Origin: Microbacterium foliorum
GTDB lineage: Bacteria; Actinomycetota; Actinomycetes; Actinomycetales; Microbacteriaceae
NCBI RefSeq assembly: GCF_006385575.1
Contig: NZ_CP041040.1
Coordinates: 3,410,001 to 3,474,000, forward strand
Reading direction: 5' to 3'
DNA: 64,000 nt
Every line of letters begins with the position of its first letter. Position 1 is the stretch's first letter. Below are positions 50,711 to 59,205 of this stretch, piece after piece. Below the pieces are notes generated by a model. That model saw only the letters and a program-made list of their open reading frames with translations, made no database searches and was not told the origin of the DNA. The translations under genes and the position numbers were made by a program.

Positions 50711-51636
50711 GCGTTCTGCTCCTTGCGCTGCATGTACTTCATGAACCCGAACGACAGCACGAACGTCGTCACGGCGAGCACGACCGAGAAGGCGGCCGCC
50801 AGGTTGGTGTTCGGGATGGATGCCGTGGCGTACACGGTCATGTTCGGGGTGAAGGTGCTGGTCACGGCCGAGCTGAACGAGCGGAAGACCTGGGGCTCGG
50901 CGAGCAGCTGCAGCGTGCCGATGATCGAGAAGATCGCGGTCATCACGATCGCCGGGCGCACCAGCGGGATCTTGATCGACCAGGCGATGCGCCACTGGCC
51001 CGCGCCGTCGAGGATCGCCGCCTCATAGAGCTCCTGCGGGATCGACAGCAGCGCCGAGTAGATGATCAGCATGTTGTAGCCGACGTAGACCCAGGTCACG
51101 ACGTTCGCGATCGACCACAGCACCAGATCAGCACCGAGGAAGTCGATGTTCTTGGTGATCGCGGTGAACGGCGACAGGTTGGGCGAGAACAGCGAACCCC
51201 ACATGATCGCGGCGATGACACCGGGCACCGCGTAGGGCACGAAGAACGCGAGACGGAAGAAGCGCTTGCCTCGCACGAGCGGCGAGTCGAGCAGCAGCGC
51301 GAACAGCAGGGCGAGGCCGAGCATGACCGGCACCTGCACGACGCCGAACGTCAGCATCCGCCCCATCGAGCTCCAGAACGCCTCGTTCTGGAAGACGAGC
51401 ACGTACTGCGTGAGGCCGCCGAACACCTGCTCGGCCTTGCCGAAGGTGCCGTCGCGCTCGACGACGAGCAGCGACTGCCAGAACGCATACGCGATCGGCA
51501 CGACGTAGAACAGCGCGAACAGCACGCCGAAGGGCACGATGAGGAACGCGATGGCGCCCTTGTGCGGAATCCGTCGGCGGCGGCCCGGCGCCCGGGGCGC
51601 TGAGGCGACCGCCGGAGCGGTGAGCGTGGTGGTCAT
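50707..51636 (-). CDS. Carbohydrate ABC transporter permease (MalF type)
   Basis: A 309-residue protein with six helices; the first is AFLIVPFGVLFALFYVVPIA. The EAA loop reads QELYEAAILDGAGQWRIAWS. It overlaps the beta-galactosidase stop by 4 nt (ATGA) and the next permease by 4 nt. It is the partner of the MalG-type permease. Confidence 0.93.
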   Translation of the reverse strand: MTTTLTAPAVASAPRAPGRRRRIPHKGAIAFLIVPFGVLFALFYVVPIAYAFWQSLLVVERDGTFGKAEQVFGGLTQYVLVFQNEAFWSSMGRMLTFGVVQVPVMLGLALLFALLLDSPLVRGKRFFRLAFFVPYAVPGVIAAIMWGSLFSPNLSPFTAITKNIDFLGADLVLWSIANVVTWVYVGYNMLIIYSALLSIPQELYEAAILDGAGQWRIAWSIKIPLVRPAIVMTAIFSIIGTLQLLAEPQVFRSFSSAVTSTFTPNMTVYATASIPNTNLAAAFSVVLAVTTFVLSFGFMKYMQRKEQNA

Positions 51637-53642
51637 ACATCCTCCTTGATGATGCGGACTGCCCCCGCGGGAACGTAGCCGGTGGCGGGTGCGTCGGTGA
51701 CGAGGTCGTGCCCCGTGGCGCCGATCTCGGCGGCGGAGTCGCCGTGGTTGATGACGAACAGGAAGCTGCCGTTCGCGCCTGAGCGACGGACGATCTCGAC
51801 GTCGCGGCTCGCCCCCGCGTGCGGCGCGACGCCCGCATCCGCGGCGAGGCGGGCGATCAGATCCCGGTAGGCGATGCGGTCGGGCTGCGTGGCGACGAAC
51901 CAGGCCGCGCCCTCCCCCACCTCGCGACGGGTGAGCGCGGGCCCGCCGGCGGCGGGGCCGTCGGCGAAAGACGCCACGATCTCGGCATCCGTCGTCTTGA
52001 GTCGCTCGGCCCATACCGATCCGCTCGTGCCGTCGGTGAGGAACACGGTCTCTCCGGGAAGCAGCGGAGCGAACTCCTCCGAGCGGATGCCGAGCAGGTC
52101 GCGGAACGCTCCGGGGTAGCCGCCGGTGCGCACGCGGTCTTCCTCGTCGACGATGCCGCTGTAGAAGGTGATCAGGGCGGTCGCGCCGTTCTCGACCGCA
52201 CGCGCGATCGCCGCGGCATCCGCGTCGCTGATGAGGTGCAGGGCGGGGACGATCAGCAGGCGGTAGCCGTCGAGGTCCGCGCCCGGACGGACGACGTCGG
52301 TGGTGACGCCGGCATCCGACAGCGCCGCGTGCGCGGCGTGCACCTGGCCGAGGTACGTGAGCCCCTCGCTCGGGCGGCCCTCGTTCTCGGTGGCCCACCA
52401 GCTCTCCCACGAGAAGAACAGCGCGGCGTCGGCGGCGACGCGGGTGCCGGCGACCTCACCGAGGCGGTCGAGCAGACCGCCGAGCTCGACGACCTCGCGC
52501 CACTGGTCGGAGTCCTCACCCGCGTGGGGAACGAGGGCTGTGTGGTACTTCTCGGCCCCCTGCGTCGAGGCCCGCCACTGGAAGAAGCAGATGCCGTCGG
52601 CGCCGCGGGCGATGTGCGCGGCGATGTTGCGCTGCAGCTCGCCCGGGGCCTTGGCGAGGTTGTAGGGCTGCCAGTTGACGGCACCGGTCGAGGTCTCCAT
52701 CAGCAGCCACGGGGCACCCTGTGCGAGACCGCGCGTGAGGTCGGCGGCGAACGAGAGCTCGCCTCGCGCGTCGTCGAGGCGGCGGTCGAGGTAGTGGTCG
52801 TTGGCGATCAGATCCATCTCGCCCGCCCACGACCAGTAGTCGAGATTGCGGATGTGCGCGGTGACCATGAAGTTGGTCGTGACCGGCACGTCGCTGCGCT
52901 CGCGCAGGATCTCAGCCTCGGCTCGGTACAGCGCCAGCTGCTCGTCGGAGCTGAACCGCTGGAAGTCGAGGATCTGACCCGGATTGCGCAGCGAGAGGGC
53001 CTGGCCGGGCACGCGCACGTCGTCGAAGTCGCTGTAGCGCTGGCTCCAGAACGTCGTGCCCCACGCGCGGTTGAGGGCATCGATGTCGTCGTAACGGTCG
53101 CGCAGCCAGCCGCGGAACGCCTCGGCGCTCGCGTCGCAGTAGCAGAGCGCGTTGTGGCAGCCCAGCTCGTTCGACACGTGCCACAGCGACACGGCCGGGT
53201 GGTCTCCGTAGCGCTCGACGACGCGGGTGACGACCTCGGCGGCATAGTCGCGGAAGAGCGGCGAGCTCGGGCAGTAGCCTTGGCGGCCGCCCTGCTGGAA
53301 GACGGTGCCGTCTTCACCGACGGGCAGGATCTCGGGATGCTGCGCGGTGAGCCACGGCGCGGGCGAGGCCGTGCCGGTGCCGAGGTTGATGCGGATCCCC
53401 GCGGCGTGCAGCAGCTCGATGATCTCGTCGAGTGCGCTGAAGTCCCACACGCCCCGAGCCGGGTTGATCGACGACCAGCCGAAGATGTTGATCGCCACGA
53501 GTCCGACACCGGCCTGCTGCATGAGCCGCACGTCATCGGGCCAGACGCTGCGATCCCACTGCTCGGGGTTGTAGTCGCATCCGAAGACGAGGCCGCGCCC
53601 TGCGGAGAGGGTGGCGATGCGGTCGGACACTGCGGCGGCCAT
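51633..53642 (-). CDS. Beta-galactosidase, GH42
   Basis: A 669-residue enzyme. FGCDYNPEQWDRSVWPDDVR is the typical GH42 start. The acid/base Glu is in LWHVSNELGCHNALCYC, the same stretch as the zinc-binding cysteines, and the nucleophile Glu is in APWLLMETSTGAVNWQPYN. A C-terminal trimerisation and beta-domain follows. It hydrolyses beta-galactosides inside the cell. AAAGGAG precedes the ATG. It is the first gene of the operon and lies opposite the LacI regulator, with two operators in the gap. Confidence 0.95.
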   Translation of the reverse strand: MAAAVSDRIATLSAGRGLVFGCDYNPEQWDRSVWPDDVRLMQQAGVGLVAINIFGWSSINPARGVWDFSALDEIIELLHAAGIRINLGTGTASPAPWLTAQHPEILPVGEDGTVFQQGGRQGYCPSSPLFRDYAAEVVTRVVERYGDHPAVSLWHVSNELGCHNALCYCDASAEAFRGWLRDRYDDIDALNRAWGTTFWSQRYSDFDDVRVPGQALSLRNPGQILDFQRFSSDEQLALYRAEAEILRERSDVPVTTNFMVTAHIRNLDYWSWAGEMDLIANDHYLDRRLDDARGELSFAADLTRGLAQGAPWLLMETSTGAVNWQPYNLAKAPGELQRNIAAHIARGADGICFFQWRASTQGAEKYHTALVPHAGEDSDQWREVVELGGLLDRLGEVAGTRVAADAALFFSWESWWATENEGRPSEGLTYLGQVHAAHAALSDAGVTTDVVRPGADLDGYRLLIVPALHLISDADAAAIARAVENGATALITFYSGIVDEEDRVRTGGYPGAFRDLLGIRSEEFAPLLPGETVFLTDGTSGSVWAERLKTTDAEIVASFADGPAAGGPALTRREVGEGAAWFVATQPDRIAYRDLIARLAADAGVAPHAGASRDVEIVRRSGANGSFLFVINHGDSAAEIGATGHDLVTDAPATGYVPAGAVRIIKEDV

Positions 53643-53668
53643 GCGGTGACGCTCCTTTGCGGTTCATG

Positions 53669-53682
53669 TGTGCACGTGCACA
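53669..53682. promoter_or_regulatory. LacI-type operator 1 (TGTGCACGTGCACA)
   Basis: Perfect 14-bp palindrome with central CG, the form bound by LacI-family repressors. It lies 27 nt upstream of the GH42 start, so it overlaps or follows the GH42 promoter. Confidence 0.85.
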
Positions 53683-53714
53683 GTTCGCGGCGTGAAAGCA
53701 GCGATAGGGATTTC

Positions 53715-53728
53715 TGTGAACGTGCACA
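53715..53728. promoter_or_regulatory. LacI-type operator 2 (TGTGAACGTGCACA)
   Basis: Differs from operator 1 at one base and starts exactly 46 bp away from it. It lies 55 nt before the LacI start. Two sites in one divergent gap suit cooperative repression of both promoters. Confidence 0.8.
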
Positions 53729-53783
53729 CATCGTCGCATGTCGTGGCGAATCACGTCAAGTCCGGGTCGCTAGGCTGTCGACC

Positions 53784-54794
53784 ATGAGCACTTCCGCACG
53801 CCGCCGCAGCACCGTGCACGACGTGGCGCGAGTGGCCGGGGTCTCGCGCGGAACCGTCAGCCGCGTCATCAACGGCGGGTACGTGTCGGACTCCGCGCGC
53901 ACGGCGATCGAGGACGCGATCCGCGAGGTCGGCTACGTGCCCAACACGGCCGCGCAGAACCTGGTGCGCCAGCGCACCCAGGCGATCGCGTTCATCGTGC
54001 ACGAGCCGCACGCGCTGTTCCTCGAGGACCCCAACATCGGCGCGATCATGCTCGGCACCAACGAGACGTTGTCGGAGGCGGACTACCAGATGGTGTGTCT
54101 CGTCGTCGATTCGGTGCGCGACACCGAACGGGTCGCGCGGTACCTCAACGGCGGTTTCGTCGACGGAGCGGTCATCGTCTCGGCGCGCGCACAGGACCCC
54201 ATCACCAAGGCCGTCATGCGACTCGACCTGCCCGTGACCTACGTCGGCCACCCGCCCGACGTCGATGCGGCGTGGGTCGGCGTCGACAACCGGGGCGCCG
54301 CGCAGGCCGTGACCTCGCGCCTCCTGGCGACAGGGCGCAAGCGGGTCGGCATGATCGCCGCCGCGCTCGACCGCGACTCGGGCACCGACCGACTCGCCGG
54401 CTTCACCGACGCTCTCGGCAGCGCGTTCGACCCGGACCTCGTCGAAGAGGTGCCGCTGTACTCTTACGCCGACGGTGCTGCGGCGATGGCGAGACTGCTC
54501 GATCGCGTGCCCGACATCGACGGAGTCTTCGCCGCATCGGACGCCGTCGCCGCCGGCGCGATGTGGGCGCTGCGCGAAGCGGGGCGTCGCGTGCCCGAGG
54601 ACGTGGGTGTGGTCGGCTTCGACAACAGCACGTGGGCGACGCGCACCACCCCGCTGCTCTCGACCGTCGACCAGCCGGCCGAAGGGCTCGGGGCCGCAGC
54701 CGCGGCATCCGTCCTCGCGCAGCTGCGAGACGATCAGCGCCCGCGCGAGGGCATCATGCTGCCGACGCCTGTCGTGTGGAGAGACTCGGCCTGA
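53784..54794 (+). CDS. LacI-family transcriptional regulator
   Basis: A 336-residue repressor. The DNA-binding headpiece is STVHDVARVAGVSRGTVSRV, with hinge YVPNTAAQNLVRQRTQAIAF. The periplasmic-binding-like domain shows RLLATGRKRVGMIAAAL, FAASDAVAAGAMWALREAG and VGVVGFDNSTWATRTTPLLS. It is divergent from the GH42-ABC operon and probably senses a galactoside. TAGGCT (53771-53776) ends 7 nt before the ATG, so the mRNA is probably leaderless. The gap to the next gene (54795-54919) carries an inverted repeat. Confidence 0.94.
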   Translation: MSTSARRRSTVHDVARVAGVSRGTVSRVINGGYVSDSARTAIEDAIREVGYVPNTAAQNLVRQRTQAIAFIVHEPHALFLEDPNIGAIMLGTNETLSEADYQMVCLVVDSVRDTERVARYLNGGFVDGAVIVSARAQDPITKAVMRLDLPVTYVGHPPDVDAAWVGVDNRGAAQAVTSRLLATGRKRVGMIAAALDRDSGTDRLAGFTDALGSAFDPDLVEEVPLYSYADGAAAMARLLDRVPDIDGVFAASDAVAAGAMWALREAGRRVPEDVGVVGFDNSTWATRTTPLLSTVDQPAEGLGAAAAASVLAQLRDDQRPREGIMLPTPVVWRDSA

Positions 54795-54883
54795 GCGCGG
54801 GGCTCATCGGGCGATTTCTTCAGCGGAGACAAGAAGGTTCGAAGGGAGCACTTCGAGTTTAGATACCCCCGCCGGTACACACG

Positions 54884-54899
54884 TTACCCGTAGGGGTAA
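54884..54899. promoter_or_regulatory. Inverted repeat TTACCC-gtag-GGGTAA before the HTH/DUF3800-like cassette
   Basis: Perfect 6-bp arms with a 4-nt spacer, 21 nt before the start at 54920. TAATGT at 54897-54902 overlaps it and could be a -10. The place fits an autoregulatory site for the HTH gene downstream. Inference. Confidence 0.5.
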
Positions 54900-54919
54900 T
54901 GTTGGAGTACGATGGTCGC

Positions 54920-55906
54920 ATGAACCAGGATCCGGCCTCGTCAGAACTGCTCGAACGTCTCGTGCGTTCCGTTGCGGCGATACCGGATCCCATCAAGCGG
55001 GCGCGAGAGTGTGTTGCTGTGGGTGAAGAGCTTCGGACGGTCCAGGGTCGTTTGGCGCAGGTACGCCGTCAGGCGATCTATGAGGCCACTCTCCGTCCGG
55101 GCGCTACCGGGAGAAGTGTGGCAGAAGAGCTGGGCGTGTCTGCGAAGACAGTGTCTTTGGCGTCGTCGGAGTTTCGGCGACGAGACATTGACCTCTTGCA
55201 CGACCTGGTCGAGGCCACGGAATCCGTCGCTCCAGACTCCCCAGAGCTCTTACATGCGAAAGCGGTGGTTGCGAGCTCGACGAACGTGGGAGTACTCTCG
55301 CACGTCGTCGCGGAACTCGACAGCGTCTGGATCTTGGCGGCTTCCATCGATGGCGACAGCGACTCATGGGAGGAGCTCTATCAAGGCTTCAAGAGAGCGA
55401 AGTATCTCAGCAAGCTCGCGAGCATCGAGCCCCCCACGCCCCCTAAGCCGGATGGCTCTAGCGAGTTCGGCGCTCCCCCTCGTTTGCAGTGGCTCTCCGA
55501 GGTCCTCAACGCTATGCCCGGCATTGGAGGATGGGCCTCAATGGACACTCGAGACGATGATCACAAATGGGAGTTGTGGTGGTCGATTGAGTCAGCCGAC
55601 GCCAACCTCGAAGTGGCCGACGTCGGCCCATCGCCGGAGGGATGGCTGGTGTCCGAGTGGCTTGTGTGGCTTGTGCGGGACTACCGTATCGCCGGAAGGC
55701 TCATTGAGTCGTCGGTGACCGCGCCTCCTCCGATGATCAATGAACCCGGAGCGATGATGACCTTCTACATCACGGCTTCCCTGGCGGGTCCGGACTCCGT
55801 CGACCCTGACGAGTTCGCTCAATCGATCATCAATGTCTGGGATGGCCGACCCGGCTCCCCAAGAACCGGCTACTTTGACATCGACTGGCCGGGGAAGCGC
55901 TCGTGA
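54920..55906 (+). CDS. HTH-containing protein of unknown function
   Basis: A 328-residue protein I do not recognise. The N-terminal 90 residues are helical and contain GATGRSVAEELGVSAKTVSL, a helix-turn-helix-like segment, then ASSEFRRRDIDLLHDLV. The middle part has HAKAVVASSTNVGVLSHVVA. The remaining 200 residues (LQWLSEVLNAMPGIGGWASM; WELWWSIESADANLEVADVG; LVSEWLVWLVRDYRIAGRL) are of unknown fold. Base composition is visibly less G/C-biased than the neighbours, suggesting transfer. The stop overlaps the next gene (GTGA), so the two are coupled. The ATG at 54920 was chosen over one 21 nt upstream. Confidence 0.6.
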   Translation: MNQDPASSELLERLVRSVAAIPDPIKRARECVAVGEELRTVQGRLAQVRRQAIYEATLRPGATGRSVAEELGVSAKTVSLASSEFRRRDIDLLHDLVEATESVAPDSPELLHAKAVVASSTNVGVLSHVVAELDSVWILAASIDGDSDSWEELYQGFKRAKYLSKLASIEPPTPPKPDGSSEFGAPPRLQWLSEVLNAMPGIGGWASMDTRDDDHKWELWWSIESADANLEVADVGPSPEGWLVSEWLVWLVRDYRIAGRLIESSVTAPPPMINEPGAMMTFYITASLAGPDSVDPDEFAQSIINVWDGRPGSPRTGYFDIDWPGKRS

Positions 55907-56490
55907 CGCATACGCGCCCGGCCCCGGAACTGCATGCGTGGGTCGATGAGTCCATCCATGTCAGAGCGAACCTCTACCTCCTGGCAGCGGCAGTAACGAC
56001 ATCAACGGCCGAGGACTTGGACACGACGCGCCTACGGTTGCGGGCCATGGCAAGGCGCACCCGCGGGAGAACTCACTGGAATAGCGAGGAAGAGCGCGAC
56101 AGGCTCCGGATATCCAGACTCATCGGAGATTTGCCGCTGACGAATATCGTCGTCACTGCCACGCGGATCGATCCGCGGCGACAGGAGCGCGCTCGTCGAA
56201 AGTGCATGCAGCAGCTGCTTCATAAGCTCTCTTCAGGGGGTGTCACACAGGTTTGGTTCGAGTCGCGAGATGAGATCGGCAACAGAAGAGACCTCGCCAT
56301 GGTCGCCAACCTCCGCACAACAGACGCGCTCCCTCCGACGCTGCGCGTCGACCACGCCAAGCCCTTGGAAGAACCTCTTTTGTGGGTTCCCGACGCAGTA
56401 GCCGGCGCAGTCGCCGCAGCTCACGACGGCCGCACCCTCTACCGCGCCTGCTTCGAGGACAAGCTTGAAGAGGCCATGTTCGAGCTGTAG
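55903..56490 (+). CDS. DUF3800-like protein (putative RNase H fold)
   Basis: A 195-residue protein starting with GTG, coupled to the HTH gene by a 4-nt overlap. HAWVDESIHVRANLYLLAAA near the N-terminus is the DUF3800-type pattern, where an acidic residue before Glu-Ser begins an RNase H-like fold. A second region VTQVWFESRDEIGNRRDLAM and a third LLWVPDAVAGAVAAAHDGRT hold further acidic residues suited to metal binding. DUF3800 proteins are frequent in mobile and defence islands. No activity is proved. Its G/C bias is lower, like its partner. Confidence 0.62.
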   Translation: MTHTRPAPELHAWVDESIHVRANLYLLAAAVTTSTAEDLDTTRLRLRAMARRTRGRTHWNSEEERDRLRISRLIGDLPLTNIVVTATRIDPRRQERARRKCMQQLLHKLSSGGVTQVWFESRDEIGNRRDLAMVANLRTTDALPPTLRVDHAKPLEEPLLWVPDAVAGAVAAAHDGRTLYRACFEDKLEEAMFEL

Positions 56491-56498
56491 ACGCGCGA

Positions 56499-56534
56499 AA
56501 GCCGGGTCCCGTCCTGCGGCGGGGGTCCCGGCTT
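56499..56534 (+). terminator. Hairpin terminator after the DUF3800-like gene
   Basis: AAGCCGGG / CCCGGCTT outer stem with an inner CCCG / CGGG pairing, 9 nt after the stop. Nothing gene-like was seen in the rest of the gap 56535-56726. Confidence 0.7.
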
Positions 56535-56726
56535 CACTTCCTCGCACCCCTCAGGGGGAGGCTCACCTCAAGCATACAAGCCACCTAGGCTCCCTGGCCA
56601 CCCCGCGTTCCCTACTCTGACGCCGGGCGCGCGGCCACCGATACTCCGCGCGAGCGCCCCGCCCGCGAGCCGGCGATCGGTCGCCGCCGGTAGAGCCAGG
56701 CGTCGAGAGCCTGTCAGAGACGCCAG

Positions 56727-57437
56727 CTACCCGATGATGTGTCGGGTAGCGGACTCAGACGCTTCCTGAGCGCCCCTCCCCCAGCGGAACGGCGAGACCG
56801 TCGGGTCGCCGGCGATCCAGAAGCGCCAGGGGAACGCCGCTGTTCCGGCGACGCCGGCCACGCCCACGCGCGGACCGGTCGCCACGTCGATCACGGGCTC
56901 GTCGCGCAGCCACAGCTCGGCACGGGCACCCTCGAACTCCTCGCCGGTGACCGCATCGATGCCGTCGTGGATCGGATGCCGCAGCCCCACCGCCTGGCCG
57001 AACCGGCCCGGCCCCTTGGCGAGGTCACGCAGTGCCGTCACTGTCAGCGGGGTCGTCGCGCGACGGCGCACAGCCGCGGCATCCGCCCCGTGCACGACCT
57101 CGCCCGCGCGCAGCAGGATTCCGCCGGCCTGACCCTCAGGCCCCGAGACGACGTTCACGCACGAGTGGATGCCGTGGCTCAGGTAGACGTACAGATGCCC
57201 CGGCTCGCCCCACATCGTCGCATTGCGCGCGGTGCGGCCCATGCGCGCGTGAGAACCGGGATCGGCCGCGGGGCCGGTGCCCTGCCCGTGGTACGCCTCG
57301 ACCTCTGTGAGGCGCAGTCGCACCTCGGAGCCCGCGACCACGGTGCGCAGCTCTCCGCCGAGCAGCAGCGGTGCGACCGCCACCGGCAACCCGCTCAGCT
57401 CGGTGCGGGTCGCTCGATGGAGGGCATCCGTCGCCAT
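56727..57437 (-). CDS. DNA-3-methyladenine glycosylase (AAG/MPG family)
   Basis: A 236-residue base-excision repair enzyme of the AAG type. It removes alkylated purines. LRLTEVEAYHGQGTGPAADP gives the catalytic Glu, then GSHARMGRTARNATMWGEPG and HLYVYLSHGIHSCVNVVSG, the conserved DNA-binding core. LRDLAKGPGRFGQAVGLRHP holds the further family motif. The length is typical. It is followed leftward only by the convergent cassette end. Its ATG lies 4 nt after the stop of the upstream propeller-protein gene. Confidence 0.93.
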   Translation of the reverse strand: MATDALHRATRTELSGLPVAVAPLLLGGELRTVVAGSEVRLRLTEVEAYHGQGTGPAADPGSHARMGRTARNATMWGEPGHLYVYLSHGIHSCVNVVSGPEGQAGGILLRAGEVVHGADAAAVRRRATTPLTVTALRDLAKGPGRFGQAVGLRHPIHDGIDAVTGEEFEGARAELWLRDEPVIDVATGPRVGVAGVAGTAAFPWRFWIAGDPTVSPFRWGRGAQEASESATRHIIG

Positions 57438-57441
57438 GCGG

Positions 57442-59205
57442 TCAGAACTGCGGCGCCGTCTGGCACCACGAGGCGTCGAAACCGGTCAGCGCCACGATCT
57501 CGTCGCCCGTGCGCAGGTCGAGCAGGTGCGTCTCGAGATTCTCGGGCAGCGGCAGCAGCATCTGGTCGTACGGGTTGTCGGCCAGCTCCGGCGCGATCAC
57601 GACCGCGGCATACTGGCCGCTGGGCGAGGCGCAGGCCTGCAGGATCGAGTCGGTCGAGTCGACCTCGACGAGGGGTGTCGCGGCTCCCTCGTCGTCGACC
57701 CGGACGATCGCCTGACCGATGGGCAGTCCGTTCTCGTCACGCGAGACGACGTGGCGCAGCGTGCCGCCGGGGAACGGCGTGATCGTGATCGCGGAGCCGT
57801 AGTCGGGAGTCGATGCCTCGAGCGGCACCTCCGAGCCGTCGGCGAGATTCAGCTCGACCACCGAGCCGTCGAGTCGCTCGACGATCGCCGTGTACGTGCC
57901 GCGCGAGATGCCCTGAATGGTCGTCGCGAGTCCGAGGGACTGCACCCCTGCGTCGGACGAACGATCGACCAGCGAGAGCGCGCCGTCGAAGTCGATGAAG
58001 AGCACGGCGGCGCTGTCGGGCACGAACTGCCAGACGAAGATGTTCGCCTCCTTGCCGCCGACCTCGGTCACCACCGGTTCGTCGTCGCCGCTCAGCGACT
58101 GCGTCACGAGCACGCTCGCGCGCCCCTCGGTGTCGCTGAGCTCCTTGTCGGAGTAGCTGTAGCCGACCAGACCGCCGCGCTCAGAGACCTGGATGGCGCC
58201 CACGTATCCGACGCCGGGCAGCTCGAGCTCGCGCTGATCGGTGCCGTCGCGCCGCATCACGAGCAGCTTCGAGCCTTCTTCCTCCTCGACCGAGACGACC
58301 AGCTGCGATGACGTGGCGCGGAAGTCGTTGATCTTGTCGGCGGCGAAGACAGCCTGCGCCTTCTCGCCCGTCAGGTCGGTGCGGAAGATCTGGTCATTGC
58401 CGTCGGCATCTCGGCGCAGCAGGAAGATCGTGGACGGCGGAGTCGAGAAGCTCGTCGAGAGCGTGGCGCTGGGGCCGCCTCCGGCGCCCACCGCATCGGC
58501 GACATTCACGGTGTACTCGGTGTCGTCGTCGAGCGGAACGGTGAAGCGGATGCCGATGCCACGGCCTGCGGCGTCGAGCGTGAACGGCACCGCGGGCTCG
58601 ACCGTCACCTGCGACTCGTCGATCGCCGCCAGCGACTGGTTGGCGGTGAGGATGACACGGCTGCCCGACGTCTCGATCGCCTCAGCCGGATCGACCTGCA
58701 CCTCGGTGATGCGAGGACCCTGCGTCAGGCTGACGACGCCGAGCCCTGCACCCACCAGCACGAGGATGCCGAGCACGGCGCCCAGGGCGAGCAGGAACCG
58801 GCTGTCGCGTGAGGCGGCGGGCTTCTCGGGCCTCGGTGCCTTCTCCGGCTTCGGTACCTTGGCGGGCTTCGGCGTCTTGGCGGGCTTGGGTGCCTTGGCG
58901 GGCTTCGGCTTCTCGGGCGCGGGAGGCGTGTAGTCGGTCGTGGAGGGAGCGGGGGGCACGTAGTCGGCCGAGGAGTGAGCCGCGAACGTGGTCGTCGAGT
59001 CGGCGTCCGGCGGGACGAAGGTCGAACGCACCGGCCGCGCGCCGCCCGTCGGGCGAGCGGCTGGTGGCGTTTCGTCTCGGTCAGCTCCGCCGTCCTCGCT
59101 CGACGAACGGGACGCGGCCGCCGCTTCGGCCTCGCGAGCGGCACGCAGCTCGGCGCGCGTGCGCGGAGCCGCCGGTCCGTCCGGCCGCTGGTCGTCAGTA
59201 CTCAT
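57442..59205 (-). CDS. Membrane-anchored TolB-like beta-propeller protein with KP-rich linker
   Basis: A 587-residue protein. The first 85 residues are low-complexity, then a Lys/Pro/Ala repeat (KPAKAPKPAKTPKPAKVPKP) leads to one membrane helix (FLLALGAVLGILVLVGAGLG). The exported part begins with a bacterial Ig-like domain (VILTANQSLAAIDESQVTVE) and continues with repeats of the form FLLRRDADGNDQIFRTDLTG, SKLLVMRRDGTDQRELELPG, as in TolB/WD40-like propellers. I chose the ATG at 59205, which overlaps the end of the TIGR03943 gene by 11 nt; a GTG-like upstream start is less likely. The function is unknown, but it is transcribed with zinc-locus genes. Confidence 0.75.
   Translation of the reverse strand: MSTDDQRPDGPAAPRTRAELRAAREAEAAAASRSSSEDGGADRDETPPAARPTGGARPVRSTFVPPDADSTTTFAAHSSADYVPPAPSTTDYTPPAPEKPKPAKAPKPAKTPKPAKVPKPEKAPRPEKPAASRDSRFLLALGAVLGILVLVGAGLGVVSLTQGPRITEVQVDPAEAIETSGSRVILTANQSLAAIDESQVTVEPAVPFTLDAAGRGIGIRFTVPLDDDTEYTVNVADAVGAGGGPSATLSTSFSTPPSTIFLLRRDADGNDQIFRTDLTGEKAQAVFAADKINDFRATSSQLVVSVEEEEGSKLLVMRRDGTDQRELELPGVGYVGAIQVSERGGLVGYSYSDKELSDTEGRASVLVTQSLSGDDEPVVTEVGGKEANIFVWQFVPDSAAVLFIDFDGALSLVDRSSDAGVQSLGLATTIQGISRGTYTAIVERLDGSVVELNLADGSEVPLEASTPDYGSAITITPFPGGTLRHVVSRDENGLPIGQAIVRVDDEGAATPLVEVDSTDSILQACASPSGQYAAVVIAPELADNPYDQMLLPLPENLETHLLDLRTGDEIVALTGFDASWCQTAPQF

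Noticed and set aside
48386..53642. Missing ATPase gene of the sugar importer
   Set aside because: Not an anomaly: actinobacterial sugar importers commonly share one MsiK-type ATPase encoded elsewhere.
51819..53783. Long rightward extension upstream of the LacI start
   Set aside because: The frame is open on the plus strand across the GH42 gene but codes for Arg/Gly/Ala-rich sequence without family features. LacI homology begins only at 53784, which also has a good promoter.
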